Below, in pieces: positions 1-9,479 of a stretch of DNA of 64,000 nucleotides. Both the position numbers and the translations under genes were made by a program. The notes under the pieces are model-generated. The model ran no database searches and was not told the origin of the DNA. It was given only the letters and a program-made list of their open reading frames with translations. The stretch is from Flavobacterium sp. (GTDB lineage Bacteria; Bacteroidota; Bacteroidia; Flavobacteriales; Flavobacteriaceae). The stretch covers positions 172,290-236,289 of the forward strand of contig JAIXSK010000028.1 in NCBI GenBank assembly GCA_027484725.1. The letters run 5' to 3'. Each line of letters opens with the position of its first letter. Position 1 is the first letter of the stretch.

Positions 1-1451
1 GTCAAATGATCTAAATCGTGTTTGACCTGCTCCATTTCGGCTTCGAGTTTGGCAATGCCTTCGTCGGCTTTGTCTGAGTCAAAACGGGTGATGCGGATCA
101 TTGGAATCTGGGTGAGCTTTTGCAAATCGTCGTCGTTGATCTCGCGTACAAAATCTTTTTTGAATTTGTCAAATCGCTTGTATAAATAGGCATACAAGGT
201 TTCTCGATCAGAGTACAATTTGAAGTCGATGTACATTTCTTCGCGGATGAAAATCTTCTCGAGCGTTGATAAATGCCATTTGTTTTCAAGTTCATCCAGC
301 TGAATTTCAAGCTCGCGTTTAAGCAAATGCTTGGTGCGCTCGGTCGATAAACGCAACATTTCAGAAACGCCCATAAACACCGGACTGTTGTCAACAATCA
401 CACAGCCCAGCGGCGCTATAGATGTTTCACAAGCGGTAAACGCATACAGCGCATCAATGGTTTTATCCGGCGATACACCCGGCGGAAGGTGAATTAAGAT
501 TTCAACTTCGGCAGCGGTGTTGTCTTCTATTTTCTTGACTTTGATTTTGCCTTTCTCATTGGCTTTCAAAATACTGTCAATGAGGGTGGATGTGTTGGTT
601 GTAAACGGAATCTGGTTGATCACCAAAGTCTGTTTGTCCAATTGAGAAATTTTGGCACGCACCCGAACACGACCTCCGCGCATACCGTCGTTGTAATTGG
701 AAACGTCGGCAATACCGGCCGTCGGGAAATCAGGAAATATCGTGAAAGGTTTTCCTTTAAGAATTTTAATCGAAGCATCAATGAGCTCGTTGAAATTGTG
801 CGGCAGAATTTTGGTAGATAAACCTACGGCGATTCCCTCACCGCCTTGAGCCAGCAACAAAGGGAATTTTACCGGCAAATGAACCGGTTCGTTTTTTCGT
901 CCGTCATAACTGAGTTGCCATTGGGTAACTTTGGGCGAATACAAAATTTCTTGCCCGAGCTTTGAAATGCGCGCCTCAATATAACGCGAAGCCGCAGCGC
1001 CATCGCCCGTAAGGATGTTCCCCCAGTTTCCTTGCATATCAATGAGCAAATCTTTTTGACCAATTTGCACAATGGCATCGCCAATACTCGCATCGCCGTG
1101 CGGGTGGTATTGCATGGTGTGCCCTACTATATTGGCTACTTTGTTGTAGCGCCCATCGTCAAGCTCTTTCATGGAGTGCATGATGCGGCGTTGTACGGGT
1201 TTGAAACCGTCTTCAATGGCCGGAACCGCGCGCTCGAGAATTACATACGAGGCGTAATCCAAAAACCAGTCTTTGTACATACCGGTTACTTTGGTAATGG
1301 TATCGTCGGGGTTTTCGTCGTTTTCGTAAAAATGACTTCCGGTAGATGGCCGAATTACCTCGTCAAAACCTTCGGCATTTTCTTGAGCTGAGGCTTCTTC
1401 GTTGGGCTGTTCTCCTTCGGGAAGGTTATCAAATTCTTCTTCGTCTTTCAT
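1..1451 (-). CDS. parC: DNA topoisomerase IV subunit A (3' end beyond window)
   Basis: Catalytic breakage-reunion subunit of a type IIA topoisomerase, which with ParE unlinks replicated chromosomes. About 483 codons are visible from the ATG at 1451. An acidic N-terminal extension of roughly 45 residues comes before the conserved core (DYASYVILERAVP, GFKPVQRRI, YHPHGDASIGDA). The active-site tyrosine is Tyr157 in the motif AAASRYIEAR. The reading frame stays open to the window start, where the sequence looks coiled-coil-like, so the C-terminal domain is cut off. It lies 118 bases downstream of parE on the same strand, which favours ParC over GyrA; the assignment rests on this adjacency and on knowledge of flavobacterial genomes. 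Confidence 0.9.
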   Translation of the reverse strand, partial: MKDEEEFDNLPEGEQPNEEASAQENAEGFDEVIRPSTGSHFYENDENPDDTITKVTGMYKDWFLDYASYVILERAVPAIEDGFKPVQRRIMHSMKELDDGRYNKVANIVGHTMQYHPHGDASIGDAIVQIGQKDLLIDMQGNWGNILTGDGAAASRYIEARISKLGQEILYSPKVTQWQLSYDGRKNEPVHLPVKFPLLLAQGGEGIAVGLSTKILPHNFNELIDASIKILKGKPFTIFPDFPTAGIADVSNYNDGMRGGRVRVRAKISQLDKQTLVINQIPFTTNTSTLIDSILKANEKGKIKVKKIEDNTAAEVEILIHLPPGVSPDKTIDALYAFTACETSIAPLGCVIVDNSPVFMGVSEMLRLSTERTKHLLKRELEIQLDELENKWHLSTLEKIFIREEMYIDFKLYSDRETLYAYLYKRFDKFKKDFVREINDDDLQKLTQIPMIRITRFDSDKADEGIAKLEAEMEQVKHDLDHL

Positions 1452-1461
1452 TTTTTTGGGT

Positions 1462-1563
1462 AACACAAAGTTTTGCCTAGTTTATTGCCAAGTCTACCTA
1501 TGTGTTTATTTAGTTATTCTAAATCATTCTTTTAGTCGTGAAAACTTCTAGAAACTTTGTGTT
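1462..1563. repeat. 12-bp perfect inverted repeat between parE and parC
   Basis: The arms AACACAAAGTTT (1462-1473) and AAACTTTGTGTT (1552-1563) are perfect reverse complements 78 bases apart, and they fill most of the 118-base parE-parC gap. They could pair in the parE-parC mRNA, or be the terminal repeats of a 102-base MITE-like insertion. No target-site duplication is evident at the borders. No ORF or terminator U-run was seen inside. Confidence 0.6.
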
Positions 1564-1569
1564 CCAAGA

Positions 1570-3420
1570 CTACTCTATCACATCCAACTCAACCTTCAAA
1601 TTATTGATGATGAAATCCTGACGATCGGGCGTGTTTTTGCCCATGTAGAACTCTAACAAAGTCTCAATAGAAGTATTTTTGTCGAGCATGACCGGATCTA
1701 AACGGATGTCTTCGCCAATAAAGTGTTTGAACTCATCGGGCGAAATTTCTCCGAGCCCTTTGAATCGGGTGATTTCAGGTTTGGGTTTGAGTTTTTCGAT
1801 GGCTGCTACGCGCTCTTCGTCGCTGTAACAGTAGATGGTTTCTTTTTTGTTGCGCACCCGAAACAGCGGTGTTTGCAAAATAAACAAATGCCCTTCTTTG
1901 ATGAGCTCGGGAAAAAACTGTAAAAAGAACGTAATGAGCAACAAACGAATGTGCATCCCATCCACATCGGCATCAGTAGCAATGACAATGTTGTTGTAGC
2001 GCAAGTTGTCGTAATCTTCTTCAATGTCTAAAGCCGCTTGCAACAAATTGAATTCTTCGTTTTCGTAGACAATCTTTTTGGTCATGCCATACGAGTTGAG
2101 TGGCTTTCCGCGCAAACTAAACACCGCTTGTGTATTGACATCGCGGCTTTTGGTTATGGAACCAGAAGCAGAGTCACCCTCAGTGATAAACAAAGTGCTT
2201 TCTAAACAGCGTTCGTGTTTGGCATCGGTAAGGTGTACCCGGCAATCGCGCAGTTTTTTGTTGTGCAGACTGGCTTTTTTAGCGCGTTCCCGAGCGAGTT
2301 TCCGAATGCCCGAAAGTTCTTTGCGCTCGCGCTCGGCTTGCAAGATTTTTTTGAGTAAAGCATCGGCCGTTTCGGGGTTTTTATGCAAGAAATTGTCCAG
2401 TTTGGTTGAAACAAAATCATTGATAAAAGTTCGGATGCTCGGGCCATTGGGGCCAATATCGGTTGAACCTAATTTGGTTTTGGTTTGCGATTCAAACACC
2501 GGTTCTTCAACTTTTACAGAAACCGCTGCCACAATTGATTTTCGAATATCTGAAGCCTCAAAGTTTTTGTTGTAAAAATCGCGGATGGTTTTGACTACTG
2601 ACTCGCGAAAAGCGTTGAGATGCGTTCCGCCTTGGGTGGTATTTTGCCCATTGACAAATGAGTGGTATTCTTCAGAATACTGCGACTTACTGTGTGTGAG
2701 GGCCAACTCAATATCATCGCCTACCAAATGAATGATTGGATAAACCATGTCTTCATCGGCAATGGTTTCTTGCAATAAATCTTTGAGCCCAAAGTCTGAA
2801 TAATACTTTTCGCCATTGAAATAAATGGTCAGGCCGGTATTGAGATAGCAATAGTTTTTGAGCATGCGCACCACATACTCATTGCGGTATTTGTAGTTTT
2901 TAAAAATGGTATCATCAGCCACAAACGACACTTTGGTTCCGCGGCGTTTGGTACTTTCTTGTACTTCTTCTTCCAGGGTGAGATTTCCGGCGGTGAATTC
3001 GGCGGCTTTTTGCTGGTTGTCGCGCACTGATTCTACCCGAAAATAATTCGATAGTGCATTGACTGCTTTGGTACCGACGCCGTTGAGTCCGACCGATTTT
3101 TTAAATGCTTTGGAATCATATTTACCGCCCGTGTTCATTTTGGAAACCACATCAACCACTTTGCCCAGCGGAATCCCACGGCCATAATCGCGTACGGTAA
3201 CCATTTTGTCTTTGACGGTGACTTCAATGGTTTTGCCCGCACCCATGACAAACTCATCGATACAATTGTCAATGACTTCTTTGACCAAGATATAAATACC
3301 GTCGTCGGGCGAGGAGCCATCGCCGAGTTTTCCGATGTACATACCCGGTCGCATGCGGATGTGTTCTTTCCAATCCAGCGAGCGTATATTGTCTTCGGTA
3401 TATTGTGTTTGTTCTGACAT
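1570..3420 (-). CDS. parE: DNA topoisomerase IV subunit B
   Basis: ATPase subunit of topoisomerase IV, 616 residues from the start [11 protein letters not shown]. Upstream in-frame codons exist to 3441, but the MSEQ start gives the usual family N-terminus. The GHKL ATPase domain comes first ([30 protein letters not shown]). The TOPRIM domain carries EGDSASGS (Glu414), [12 protein letters not shown] and the C-terminal RFKGLGEIS motif that joins to the A subunit. The length matches short ParE/GyrB forms without insertion. It is followed by parC on the same strand, so the two probably share a transcript. Confidence 0.93.
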   Translation of the reverse strand: MSEQTQYTEDNIRSLDWKEHIRMRPGMYIGKLGDGSSPDDGIYILVKEVIDNCIDEFVMGAGKTIEVTVKDKMVTVRDYGRGIPLGKVVDVVSKMNTGGKYDSKAFKKSVGLNGVGTKAVNALSNYFRVESVRDNQQKAAEFTAGNLTLEEEVQESTKRRGTKVSFVADDTIFKNYKYRNEYVVRMLKNYCYLNTGLTIYFNGEKYYSDFGLKDLLQETIADEDMVYPIIHLVGDDIELALTHSKSQYSEEYHSFVNGQNTTQGGTHLNAFRESVVKTIRDFYNKNFEASDIRKSIVAAVSVKVEEPVFESQTKTKLGSTDIGPNGPSIRTFINDFVSTKLDNFLHKNPETADALLKKILQAERERKELSGIRKLARERAKKASLHNKKLRDCRVHLTDAKHERCLESTLFITEGDSASGSITKSRDVNTQAVFSLRGKPLNSYGMTKKIVYENEEFNLLQAALDIEEDYDNLRYNNIVIATDADVDGMHIRLLLITFFLQFFPELIKEGHLFILQTPLFRVRNKKETIYCYSDEERVAAIEKLKPKPEITRFKGLGEISPDEFKHFIGEDIRLDPVMLDKNTSIETLLEFYMGKNTPDRQDFIINNLKVELDVIE

Positions 3421-3595
3421 GGTATAAAAATCGAATAGCACGCTAATTTAAGGCATCGCTTCTGATTTTAAAAGGTATGAGAATCAAAGTTATCAAACGG
3501 ATATTGACAATGAATAACGATGCTGGGTTGTGGTCGCACGAAACAAAAAACTTCACAAACCACGAGTCATTTATCTTTCATCAATCATTTGTATC

Positions 3596-3737
3596 GCCCC
3601 GGATGGCAGCAAAAAGCATTGAGCCCAAAAAAGCTTTTTTGCCGACTGAAAAAAGCGACCGCAGAAGCGCTTTTGAAGCCGAGCAAAAAAACGTATTTTG
3701 GGCTTAATCTTGGCGCGAACAGCCGGAAATGGCGCCC
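3596..3737. repeat. Structured intergenic element, copy 1
   Basis: This fills most of the 328-base gap between parE and the kinase gene. It starts with GCCCCGGATGGCAGC and ends with GCGCGAACAGCCGGAAATGG. Inside are an 8-bp perfect hairpin (3633-3656, GCTTTTTT/AAAAAAGC) and a longer-range pair AGCCCAAAA (3622-3630) with TTTTGGGCT (3696-3704). Both borders resemble those of the element at 11831-11907 (CCCGGATTGCAGC and GCGAAAAGCCGGAAT). I infer a dispersed REP-like family with conserved ends and a variable hairpin core. Two short plus-strand ORFs overlap it but show no protein features. Confidence 0.5.
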
Positions 3738-3748
3738 TAAAACGAAAA

Positions 3749-5263
3749 CTACTTGTCGTAATATTTACTCAATTTCATATTGAGCTCTTTGGGGTTGAAC
3801 GGCTTGATGATGTATTCATTGATGCCAATTTGCAAGGCGCGGTCCAAGTAGCCAAATGAGGCCGATGCCGTGAGCGCAATAATCGGAACGAGTTTGTCGG
3901 TCAGACGAATGGTGGTGGTGGCTTCATAACCGTCCATGACGGGCATGGAAAGATCCATGAGGATAACATCGTAGTGGTTTTGGTTGTATTTCTGAATTCC
4001 GACGAGTCCGTTTTCAGCAGTATCTACTTCAACCTCCCATTGAGACATGATTTTCTGGGCAATTTTGGTATTGATGATGTTGTCTTCAACAAGCAAAACT
4101 TTTAGTCCTTTGAGGTTTTCTTCTTTGTAATCGTCGTGCAAATCGCGCGTGTTGACCGCTGCGTGTTTGAGATCAACCGGCAAGTGCATCGTAAAATAAA
4201 AATTAGAACCCCGGCCTACTTCGCTCTCAAATTTGATTTCAGAACCCAAGAGTGCGAGTAGTTTTTTGGTAATGACCAATCCGAGCCCGGTGCCTCCGTA
4301 TAGGCGAGAAGTTTTGGTTTCGGCTTGGGTGAATTTTTCAAAAATGGTTTCAAATTTACTGGGTTCAATACCAATACCTGAATCAATGACTTCAACTTTA
4401 AAGGTTGAGAAGTTGCTTTGTAAAGCGATTTGTTTGAGCCTGATTTGAATTTTGCCTTCATAGGTAAACTTCACGGCATTTGAGACCAAATTGGTAATGA
4501 CTTGGTTGATGCGCAATGGGTCAGAAATAAGATTCGGAACAAAATCTGAATCAACAACTACTTCAATGGTATTGAGGTTTTCTGAGGCGCGGGCCTCCAT
4601 TGATTTGGCAATTTGGTGGACGAGTTCTTTGAGATTGAACGGAATTTTCTCAATGTCTACTTTACCCGCCTCAATTTTACTGAAATCAAGAATATCGTTA
4701 ATGAGCAGGAATAAATTTTGCGCTGAATGTTTGAGCACTTCTATATTCTCTTGAAAACTTTGCAATGAGTTTTCTTTTTCCATGATGTAAATCAGACCAA
4801 TAATTGCATTGAGCGGTGTTCTGATTTCATGACTCATAATGGATAAAAAGTCTGATTTGGCATCGTTGGCCTTTTTAGCATCGGCAATGGAATCGTATAA
4901 TTTTTTCTGAATATCAGCCTTAATTTCAATCTCTTTGTGCAGAATATGCAGCAAATCTAAAAGGTTTTCATCGTCGAGTTCGTGTCCGTCGGCATTGAGT
5001 TGCTTGATGGCTTCGACGAGTTTTTTTTGAAAGAACCTTCTTTTTTCAAGTTCATCTTTGAGTTTTGAGGTAATTTCAGCGTATTCTTTGTCGTTGAGTC
5101 GAGCGGATTGTTCAGACAACTCGGCATCTTTATCGTAATTCAAATACGTTTGATGGACGATTTTAATAAACGATTGCAACGACGGATTTTGCTCAATTAA
5201 ATCATCGCTGAGCCATTTATCAAGCTGTCGTTTTAGGTTTCTATGGAGTTGAGACTTGTCCAT
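3749..5263 (-). CDS. Soluble hybrid sensor histidine kinase with receiver domain
   Basis: A 504-residue kinase with no membrane segment or signal peptide. Order: a helical N-terminal region (about 1-130); a HisKA domain with the phospho-acceptor His145 (FLSIMSHEIRTPLNA); a HATPase_c domain (SNAVKF N-box, DSGIGIEP, GGTGLGLVI); and a C-terminal receiver domain with phospho-acceptor Asp437 (DVILMDLSMPVMDGYEA). There is no DNA-binding output domain. The gene starts 2 bases after the stop of the FIST-domain gene, so FIST sensing probably feeds into this kinase. The output partner is not in the window. Confidence 0.9.
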   Translation of the reverse strand: MDKSQLHRNLKRQLDKWLSDDLIEQNPSLQSFIKIVHQTYLNYDKDAELSEQSARLNDKEYAEITSKLKDELEKRRFFQKKLVEAIKQLNADGHELDDENLLDLLHILHKEIEIKADIQKKLYDSIADAKKANDAKSDFLSIMSHEIRTPLNAIIGLIYIMEKENSLQSFQENIEVLKHSAQNLFLLINDILDFSKIEAGKVDIEKIPFNLKELVHQIAKSMEARASENLNTIEVVVDSDFVPNLISDPLRINQVITNLVSNAVKFTYEGKIQIRLKQIALQSNFSTFKVEVIDSGIGIEPSKFETIFEKFTQAETKTSRLYGGTGLGLVITKKLLALLGSEIKFESEVGRGSNFYFTMHLPVDLKHAAVNTRDLHDDYKEENLKGLKVLLVEDNIINTKIAQKIMSQWEVEVDTAENGLVGIQKYNQNHYDVILMDLSMPVMDGYEATTTIRLTDKLVPIIALTASASFGYLDRALQIGINEYIIKPFNPKELNMKLSKYYDK

Positions 5264-5265
5264 GA

Positions 5266-6408
5266 TTATGATTCGTAGAGTGTGGCTATGGTCATGGTTT
5301 GGTTGTGCAATTCACAGGCAACTTGGTCTAAGGTGGGCGAAATTTCACCATACGAATAAAAGCCGCACAATATGGCGGATGGGCCAAATATATCGCGAAC
5401 CACCTCGAGTTCTTCTTCAACGCGATCGCCCAAAACAATTCTTCGGCCCACACAACTGACCAACAAAGCCAATTGTCGCGCAGTTACTGAATTGTTTTGC
5501 ACTTTTGCGGCAGCTTGAGAGGAGGCATCAATGAGTCGATCAGTATTGGCTTTCATCAATCGGACCGAAGAGCCTTCAGGAATGTTTCCGGCAAAGGTCA
5601 TGGTTTTGTTTTCTTCATCTATAGACAAAATGGTGCGCACCACAGTTGTAGTACTGCCTTTTTCGCGCATTGAAAGCGGAAAATACAAAGACGAACCCGG
5701 CAGTTCATCAGCATATTTGCCCAAATAATCTTTGTACAAATCTAAAGCATGATGGTCGCCGATTTTGTATAATACGTTTTGCTTGGATTGGGTCACTTCG
5801 CGCTCCGGACCAAAATCGCTCCAACCGCCTTCAGAACCAAAACCAAAATGGATGTGATTTCCGTAAAATCCGATCACTACAATTTTTCCGGCAGTGGCAT
5901 CTTCATTGAGCCCGACGATGGTTTTTTCAAAACTGTATTCGTCACCGGCCAAACCGCCAAAAATAGGAATGTTTTTATGGGTTTTATCAATGAGTTCGTT
6001 GATGAGTTCTGTGCCGTTGACGTTGCTCCCTTCTGAGAGAACAAGCAAAGATTGTAAATCATCAGCCCACAAGTCTTCATTGATTTTGTGACCTAAATCA
6101 TGAATACTTGCATTAGAAATAATATCAACCACTGAAGTTTTGATATAGGTTTTTTCAAACTCAATCGCTGTGGCTACAATGTTGGTTTCAATAGCACAGC
6201 GATTTGATATTTGCCCCGAAGAAGAACAGATGACAATTTGCGCATTGGGATATTTAGCGCTTAGTAAGGCATAAGGCTTTACTTGTTCAAGCAGTGTTCT
6301 TTGGCCAAAGGCCAGCACCAAATTTGCCTTTTGGGCATCAAATTTTGGATCATGAAAAACTGAGGATGATTGATTCGTAGTACTGATGGACAGTTGTTCT
6401 ACATTCAT
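5266..6408 (-). CDS. FIST-domain sensory protein
   Basis: A 380-residue protein that reads as FIST_N (about 30-220) followed by FIST_C (about 220-375), with no transmembrane region. Recognisable stretches are FGGLAGDEYSFEKT, VVIGFYGNHIHFGFGSEGG and the C-terminal AILCGFYSYGEISP. FIST domains are proposed to bind small ligands such as amino acids and commonly sit beside signal-transduction genes. Here the gene precedes the hybrid kinase with a 2-base gap, consistent with an input module acting in trans. The ligand cannot be told from the sequence. Confidence 0.82.
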   Translation of the reverse strand: MNVEQLSISTTNQSSSVFHDPKFDAQKANLVLAFGQRTLLEQVKPYALLSAKYPNAQIVICSSSGQISNRCAIETNIVATAIEFEKTYIKTSVVDIISNASIHDLGHKINEDLWADDLQSLLVLSEGSNVNGTELINELIDKTHKNIPIFGGLAGDEYSFEKTIVGLNEDATAGKIVVIGFYGNHIHFGFGSEGGWSDFGPEREVTQSKQNVLYKIGDHHALDLYKDYLGKYADELPGSSLYFPLSMREKGSTTTVVRTILSIDEENKTMTFAGNIPEGSSVRLMKANTDRLIDASSQAAAKVQNNSVTARQLALLVSCVGRRIVLGDRVEEELEVVRDIFGPSAILCGFYSYGEISPTLDQVACELHNQTMTIATLYES

Positions 6409-6493
6409 GTATTAGCTCTTTGAAAGATAGAAAAAATGTGAAAACAGATAACATTTTGTTTGTATAAAGTAACGCAAAGCAGTTGGAATAAAC

Positions 6494-6520
6494 AAAAAAA
6501 CCTGTAAAATAATTTACAGG
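6494..6520 (-). terminator. Rho-independent terminator of ychF
   Basis: A perfect 8-bp stem CCTGTAAA/TTTACAGG with an ATAA loop (6501-6520). On the minus strand it is followed by a run of seven T (complement of 6494-6500). It lies 26 bases past the ychF stop. Confidence 0.85.
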
Positions 6521-6546
6521 CTTTGTAGTATTAGTTTGACAATGGC

Positions 6547-7641
6547 TTAGACGTTGAATCTAAAGTGCATCACGTCACCGTCTTTGACAATATAATCTTT
6601 TCCTTCAACCCGAAGTTTTCCGGCTTCTTTTACTTTGGCCTCAGAGCCGTATTTTGAGAAATCTTCGTAGGCAATCACTTCGGCACGGATGAATCCTTTT
6701 TCAAAATCAGTGTGAATTACGCCTGCGGCTTTTGGAGCTGTATCGCCAATATTAATAGTCCAAGCGCGCACTTCTTTGACTCCGGCTGTAAAATACGTTT
6801 GCAATTTCAACAACTTATACGCGGCACGAATCAAAACGGCAGAACCGGGTTCGGTTAAGCCCATATCTTCCAGAAAAACTTGTCGTTCTTCGTAGCTTTC
6901 TAACTCAGTAATATCTGCTTCGGCACCCACCGAAAGAATGATCACTTCAGCATCTTCGTCTTTAACGAGTTCTCGAACTTGATCAACGTATTTGTTTCCG
7001 TTCACCGCTGAACCTTCATCAACATTACACACATACAAAACAGGTTTGTTGGTAATCAATTGAAAATCTTGCATGAATGCTTCTTCATCTTGGTTTTGAG
7101 GAACAACGGTTCGAGCTGATTTGGCTTGCAATAAAGCTTCGCGAATGCGGTCTAAAAGTGCTTTTTCGGCTTGCGCTTCTTTGTTGCCGGTTTTGGCCGC
7201 ACGATTGACTTTTTCAAGACGTTTATCAACCGTTTCTAAGTCTTTTAACTGCAACTCTATATCAATCGTTTCTTTGTCGCGGATGGGATTCACGTTGCCA
7301 TCTACATGCACAATATTGTCGTTGTCAAAACAACGCAAAACGTGAATGATGGCGTTGCATTCACGGATATTCCCGAGGAATTGATTCCCCAAACCTTCAC
7401 CTTTGCTGGCGCCTTTGACCAAACCGGCAATATCCACAATATCCACCGTGGCCATTTGTACCCGTTCTGGTTTGACCAGTTCTTCTAAACGCACAATGCG
7501 CGGATCAGGAACGTTGACAACACCAATATTGGGCTCGATGGTACAAAACGGAAAGTTCGCACTTTGGGCTTTGGCATTAGACAAACAATTAAACAAAGTT
7601 GACTTCCCTACGTTGGGCAATCCGACAATTCCTGCTTTCAT
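6547..7641 (-). CDS. ychF: Redox-regulated ATPase YchF (Obg family)
   Basis: A 364-residue P-loop NTPase of the universally conserved YchF/OLA1 family, a ribosome-associated ATPase. The P-loop is GLPNVGKST near the N-terminus, DIAGLVKGAS is the G3 region, and YVCNVDE replaces the usual NKxD, as expected for the ATP-preferring YchF subgroup. The C-terminal TGS-like domain shows GVIHTDFEKGFIRAEV. Length and start (MKAGIVGLPN) fit the family. It is a single gene with its own terminator. Confidence 0.96.
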   Translation of the reverse strand: MKAGIVGLPNVGKSTLFNCLSNAKAQSANFPFCTIEPNIGVVNVPDPRIVRLEELVKPERVQMATVDIVDIAGLVKGASKGEGLGNQFLGNIRECNAIIHVLRCFDNDNIVHVDGNVNPIRDKETIDIELQLKDLETVDKRLEKVNRAAKTGNKEAQAEKALLDRIREALLQAKSARTVVPQNQDEEAFMQDFQLITNKPVLYVCNVDEGSAVNGNKYVDQVRELVKDEDAEVIILSVGAEADITELESYEERQVFLEDMGLTEPGSAVLIRAAYKLLKLQTYFTAGVKEVRAWTINIGDTAPKAAGVIHTDFEKGFIRAEVIAYEDFSKYGSEAKVKEAGKLRVEGKDYIVKDGDVMHFRFNV

Positions 7642-7723
7642 ATCTAGTGGAGATTAACCGTTAAAAAAGGTGTGCAAATATAACGGTTTAAATCTTTTTT
7701 GAAAGCGCGGTTTTTGGTAAATT

Positions 7724-8893
7724 TTATTCAGGTAATTCTTCGAGCGTTTCAAGCACTTTTTGCTCTTCTTCAGTAGCGGTTAAACCTGATTCGTTCCAGT
7801 ATTTTGAGAGCACCACGTCTTTTTTATTGTAGAGCGTTTTGTCTTTAAAAACCTCAGCTTCTTTATAGGTATAATTTTGAGTACTGAACTCATGGGTAAA
7901 GAAGTAGTTGCGCACCTCTATGTCTTTGGTTTTGTCTTTTTCAACTTTCTCAAAACCAATTTCTTCTTTAGAACTCAGCAAATAATAATGGTTGTTGTAA
8001 ATTTTGTAAATGGTTTTGTACATTGATTTGTATATGTTTCTGGCACCAACCCGTGTTTTGTCTTTGAGCTGAGCCAAAACTGCTGGTGAAACACTTGAAC
8101 TGACCTCAACAATTAACTTGCGTTTGGGGTCATATATAATTGAGAAATCATCGTGCATTCCGCGGGAATTTTCATTGGGAACCGCACTGATGATGTTGAA
8201 CTCTTTGTTTTTAGAATACACTTTGATGACAAAATCATATTCTTTGCGTGCCTCAGCCACCAAAAGCGGATTGAGGTATTTGAAGTTGTAGTAATTCTCC
8301 ATGATATCGTTGAGATTATAACCCAACAAATCCGGAATTACGTCTTCTTGCACCAAACTGCGCGCACGGTTTTGTTCTACCAAAATAACGGCATCAATAT
8401 TTTTGGACTTCCCGAGCAACTGAAAATTCATGAGCCCGTCATTGTAGTATGCATAATTGCCATTGAGTTTAAAAAACTCGCGCGTATACACTTTGAGCCT
8501 GGCTGGAACGGTGAGTTTTAATTTTGAATTGTCAATCAATGAAGCTAGAATTTTTTGCGGATGCTTGTTAAAGACCAAAATCTCTTCAAGATCAGTTACA
8601 TTGTTGCGCAAATAAATTACTGTTGATTTTTCTTTGAGCGACAAAGAACGGATGTTCACCGGCAAATAAGATGAATGACGAATTTGAATATTTGAAGCAC
8701 CAGAGAGTTCAAAAGTAACAATTCCTTCGTGATTGCTGATTAGATTTTCTTTGGTTTTAAGAATGGTGACCGTTGCATCTTCAATGGGCTGATGCGTTTC
8801 TTCATCTTGAAGGATAAGAATGCGCTCCACTTTTTGTGCAGTAACTGAAAAACCCAACAAGCAAACAAAAAAGAACGCAATCTTCTTTAACAT
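7724..8893 (-). CDS. Secreted protein with carboxypeptidase-regulatory-like domain
   Basis: A 389-residue protein with an N-terminal signal peptide (hydrophobic stretch ending FSVTAQ). Residues about 22-105 resemble the CarboxypepD_reg-like fold (QPIEDATVTIL, then a turn NHEGIVTFEL and IRHSSYLPVNI), as found at the start of TonB-dependent receptors. There is no receptor plug or barrel after it; the remainder is a mixed alpha/beta region I do not recognise. This type of protein is common in Flavobacteriaceae as a free-standing exported protein. Function unknown. Confidence 0.7.
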   Translation of the reverse strand: MLKKIAFFFVCLLGFSVTAQKVERILILQDEETHQPIEDATVTILKTKENLISNHEGIVTFELSGASNIQIRHSSYLPVNIRSLSLKEKSTVIYLRNNVTDLEEILVFNKHPQKILASLIDNSKLKLTVPARLKVYTREFFKLNGNYAYYNDGLMNFQLLGKSKNIDAVILVEQNRARSLVQEDVIPDLLGYNLNDIMENYYNFKYLNPLLVAEARKEYDFVIKVYSKNKEFNIISAVPNENSRGMHDDFSIIYDPKRKLIVEVSSSVSPAVLAQLKDKTRVGARNIYKSMYKTIYKIYNNHYYLLSSKEEIGFEKVEKDKTKDIEVRNYFFTHEFSTQNYTYKEAEVFKDKTLYNKKDVVLSKYWNESGLTATEEEQKVLETLEELPE

Positions 8894-8993
8894 ACAACTT
8901 ATATTTTAACAGATTTATTGAGGATTTTGAAAAGATTAATCAAAAAATCAATTTATCTATCTGGGTTAAAAATATAAATCTCAAAGAAATTGA

Positions 8994-9021
8994 CAAAAAA
9001 AATCCTGAAATAAATTCAGGA
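8994..9021 (-). terminator. Rho-independent terminator of the ferredoxin gene
   Basis: Stem TCCTGAA/TTCAGGA (9003-9021) with a short A/T loop. It is followed on the minus strand by eight T (complement of 8994-9001). It lies 6 bases past the ferredoxin stop codon. Confidence 0.8.
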
Positions 9022-9027
9022 AATTTC

Positions 9028-9378
9028 TTATTCATTGTGCAAAAAGGCTTGTCTATTGAGCAGAGTTTCCTCTGACTCAACGTGGTTGTCATCCGGTATA
9101 CAACAATCTACCGGGCAAACTGCTGCACATTGTGGTTCTTCGTGAAAACCTTTACATTCAGTACATTTACCGGGTACAATATAATATATGTCGTCTGAAA
9201 TAGGTCTTTGCGGTGCATCGGCATCAACTTCGGTTCCGTCAGGCAAGACTACTTTTCCGTGCAATTTGGTTCCGTCTTTGTAGCGCCAATCATCGGCTCC
9301 CTCATAAATAGCTGTATTCGGACATTCAGGTTCACAAGCACCGCAATTGATGCATTCGTCAGTGATAATTATAGCCAT
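9028..9378 (-). CDS. fdx: 4Fe-4S dicluster ferredoxin
   Basis: A 116-residue ferredoxin. The first cluster motif is [11 protein letters not shown] (Cys9, 12, 15, with Cys19 for the partner cluster). The second is KCTECKGF followed by [10 protein letters not shown]. The 30-residue insertion between the motifs and the [13 protein letters not shown] spacing match the YfhL/Alvin type of bacterial 2[4Fe-4S] ferredoxins. It acts as a cytoplasmic electron carrier. It is divergent from the LuxC-like reductase gene, an arrangement I recall from other Flavobacteriaceae. The redox partner is unknown. Confidence 0.9.
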   Translation of the reverse strand: MAIIITDECINCGACEPECPNTAIYEGADDWRYKDGTKLHGKVVLPDGTEVDADAPQRPISDDIYYIVPGKCTECKGFHEEPQCAAVCPVDCCIPDDNHVESEETLLNRQAFLHNE

Positions 9379-9402
9379 GACTTTGTTTGTTTGAATTGGA
9401 GC

Positions 9403-9438
9403 TAGACATAAAGTCTACGCTTATTTTGCTTATTTTTG
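9403..9438. promoter_or_regulatory. Divergent promoter region with small inverted repeat
   Basis: The 101-base gap between the divergent ferredoxin and acyl-CoA reductase genes holds TAGAC-N5-GTCTA (9403-9417). It also holds a Bacteroidota -7-like box TATTTTTG on the plus strand (9431-9438), 42 bases before the reductase ATG. No convincing -33 box was found. The inverted repeat could be an operator but is short enough to arise by chance. Confidence 0.35.
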
Positions 9439-9479
9439 CGGCAAAATTACAATCAAAACAGTTCAAAAACAAGTAACGA

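Noticed and set aside
3477..3783. Two overlapping plus-strand ORFs of 76 and 87 codons in the parE-kinase gap
   Set aside because: They run through the structured repeat element, lack recognisable protein features and have no promoter or neighbour support.
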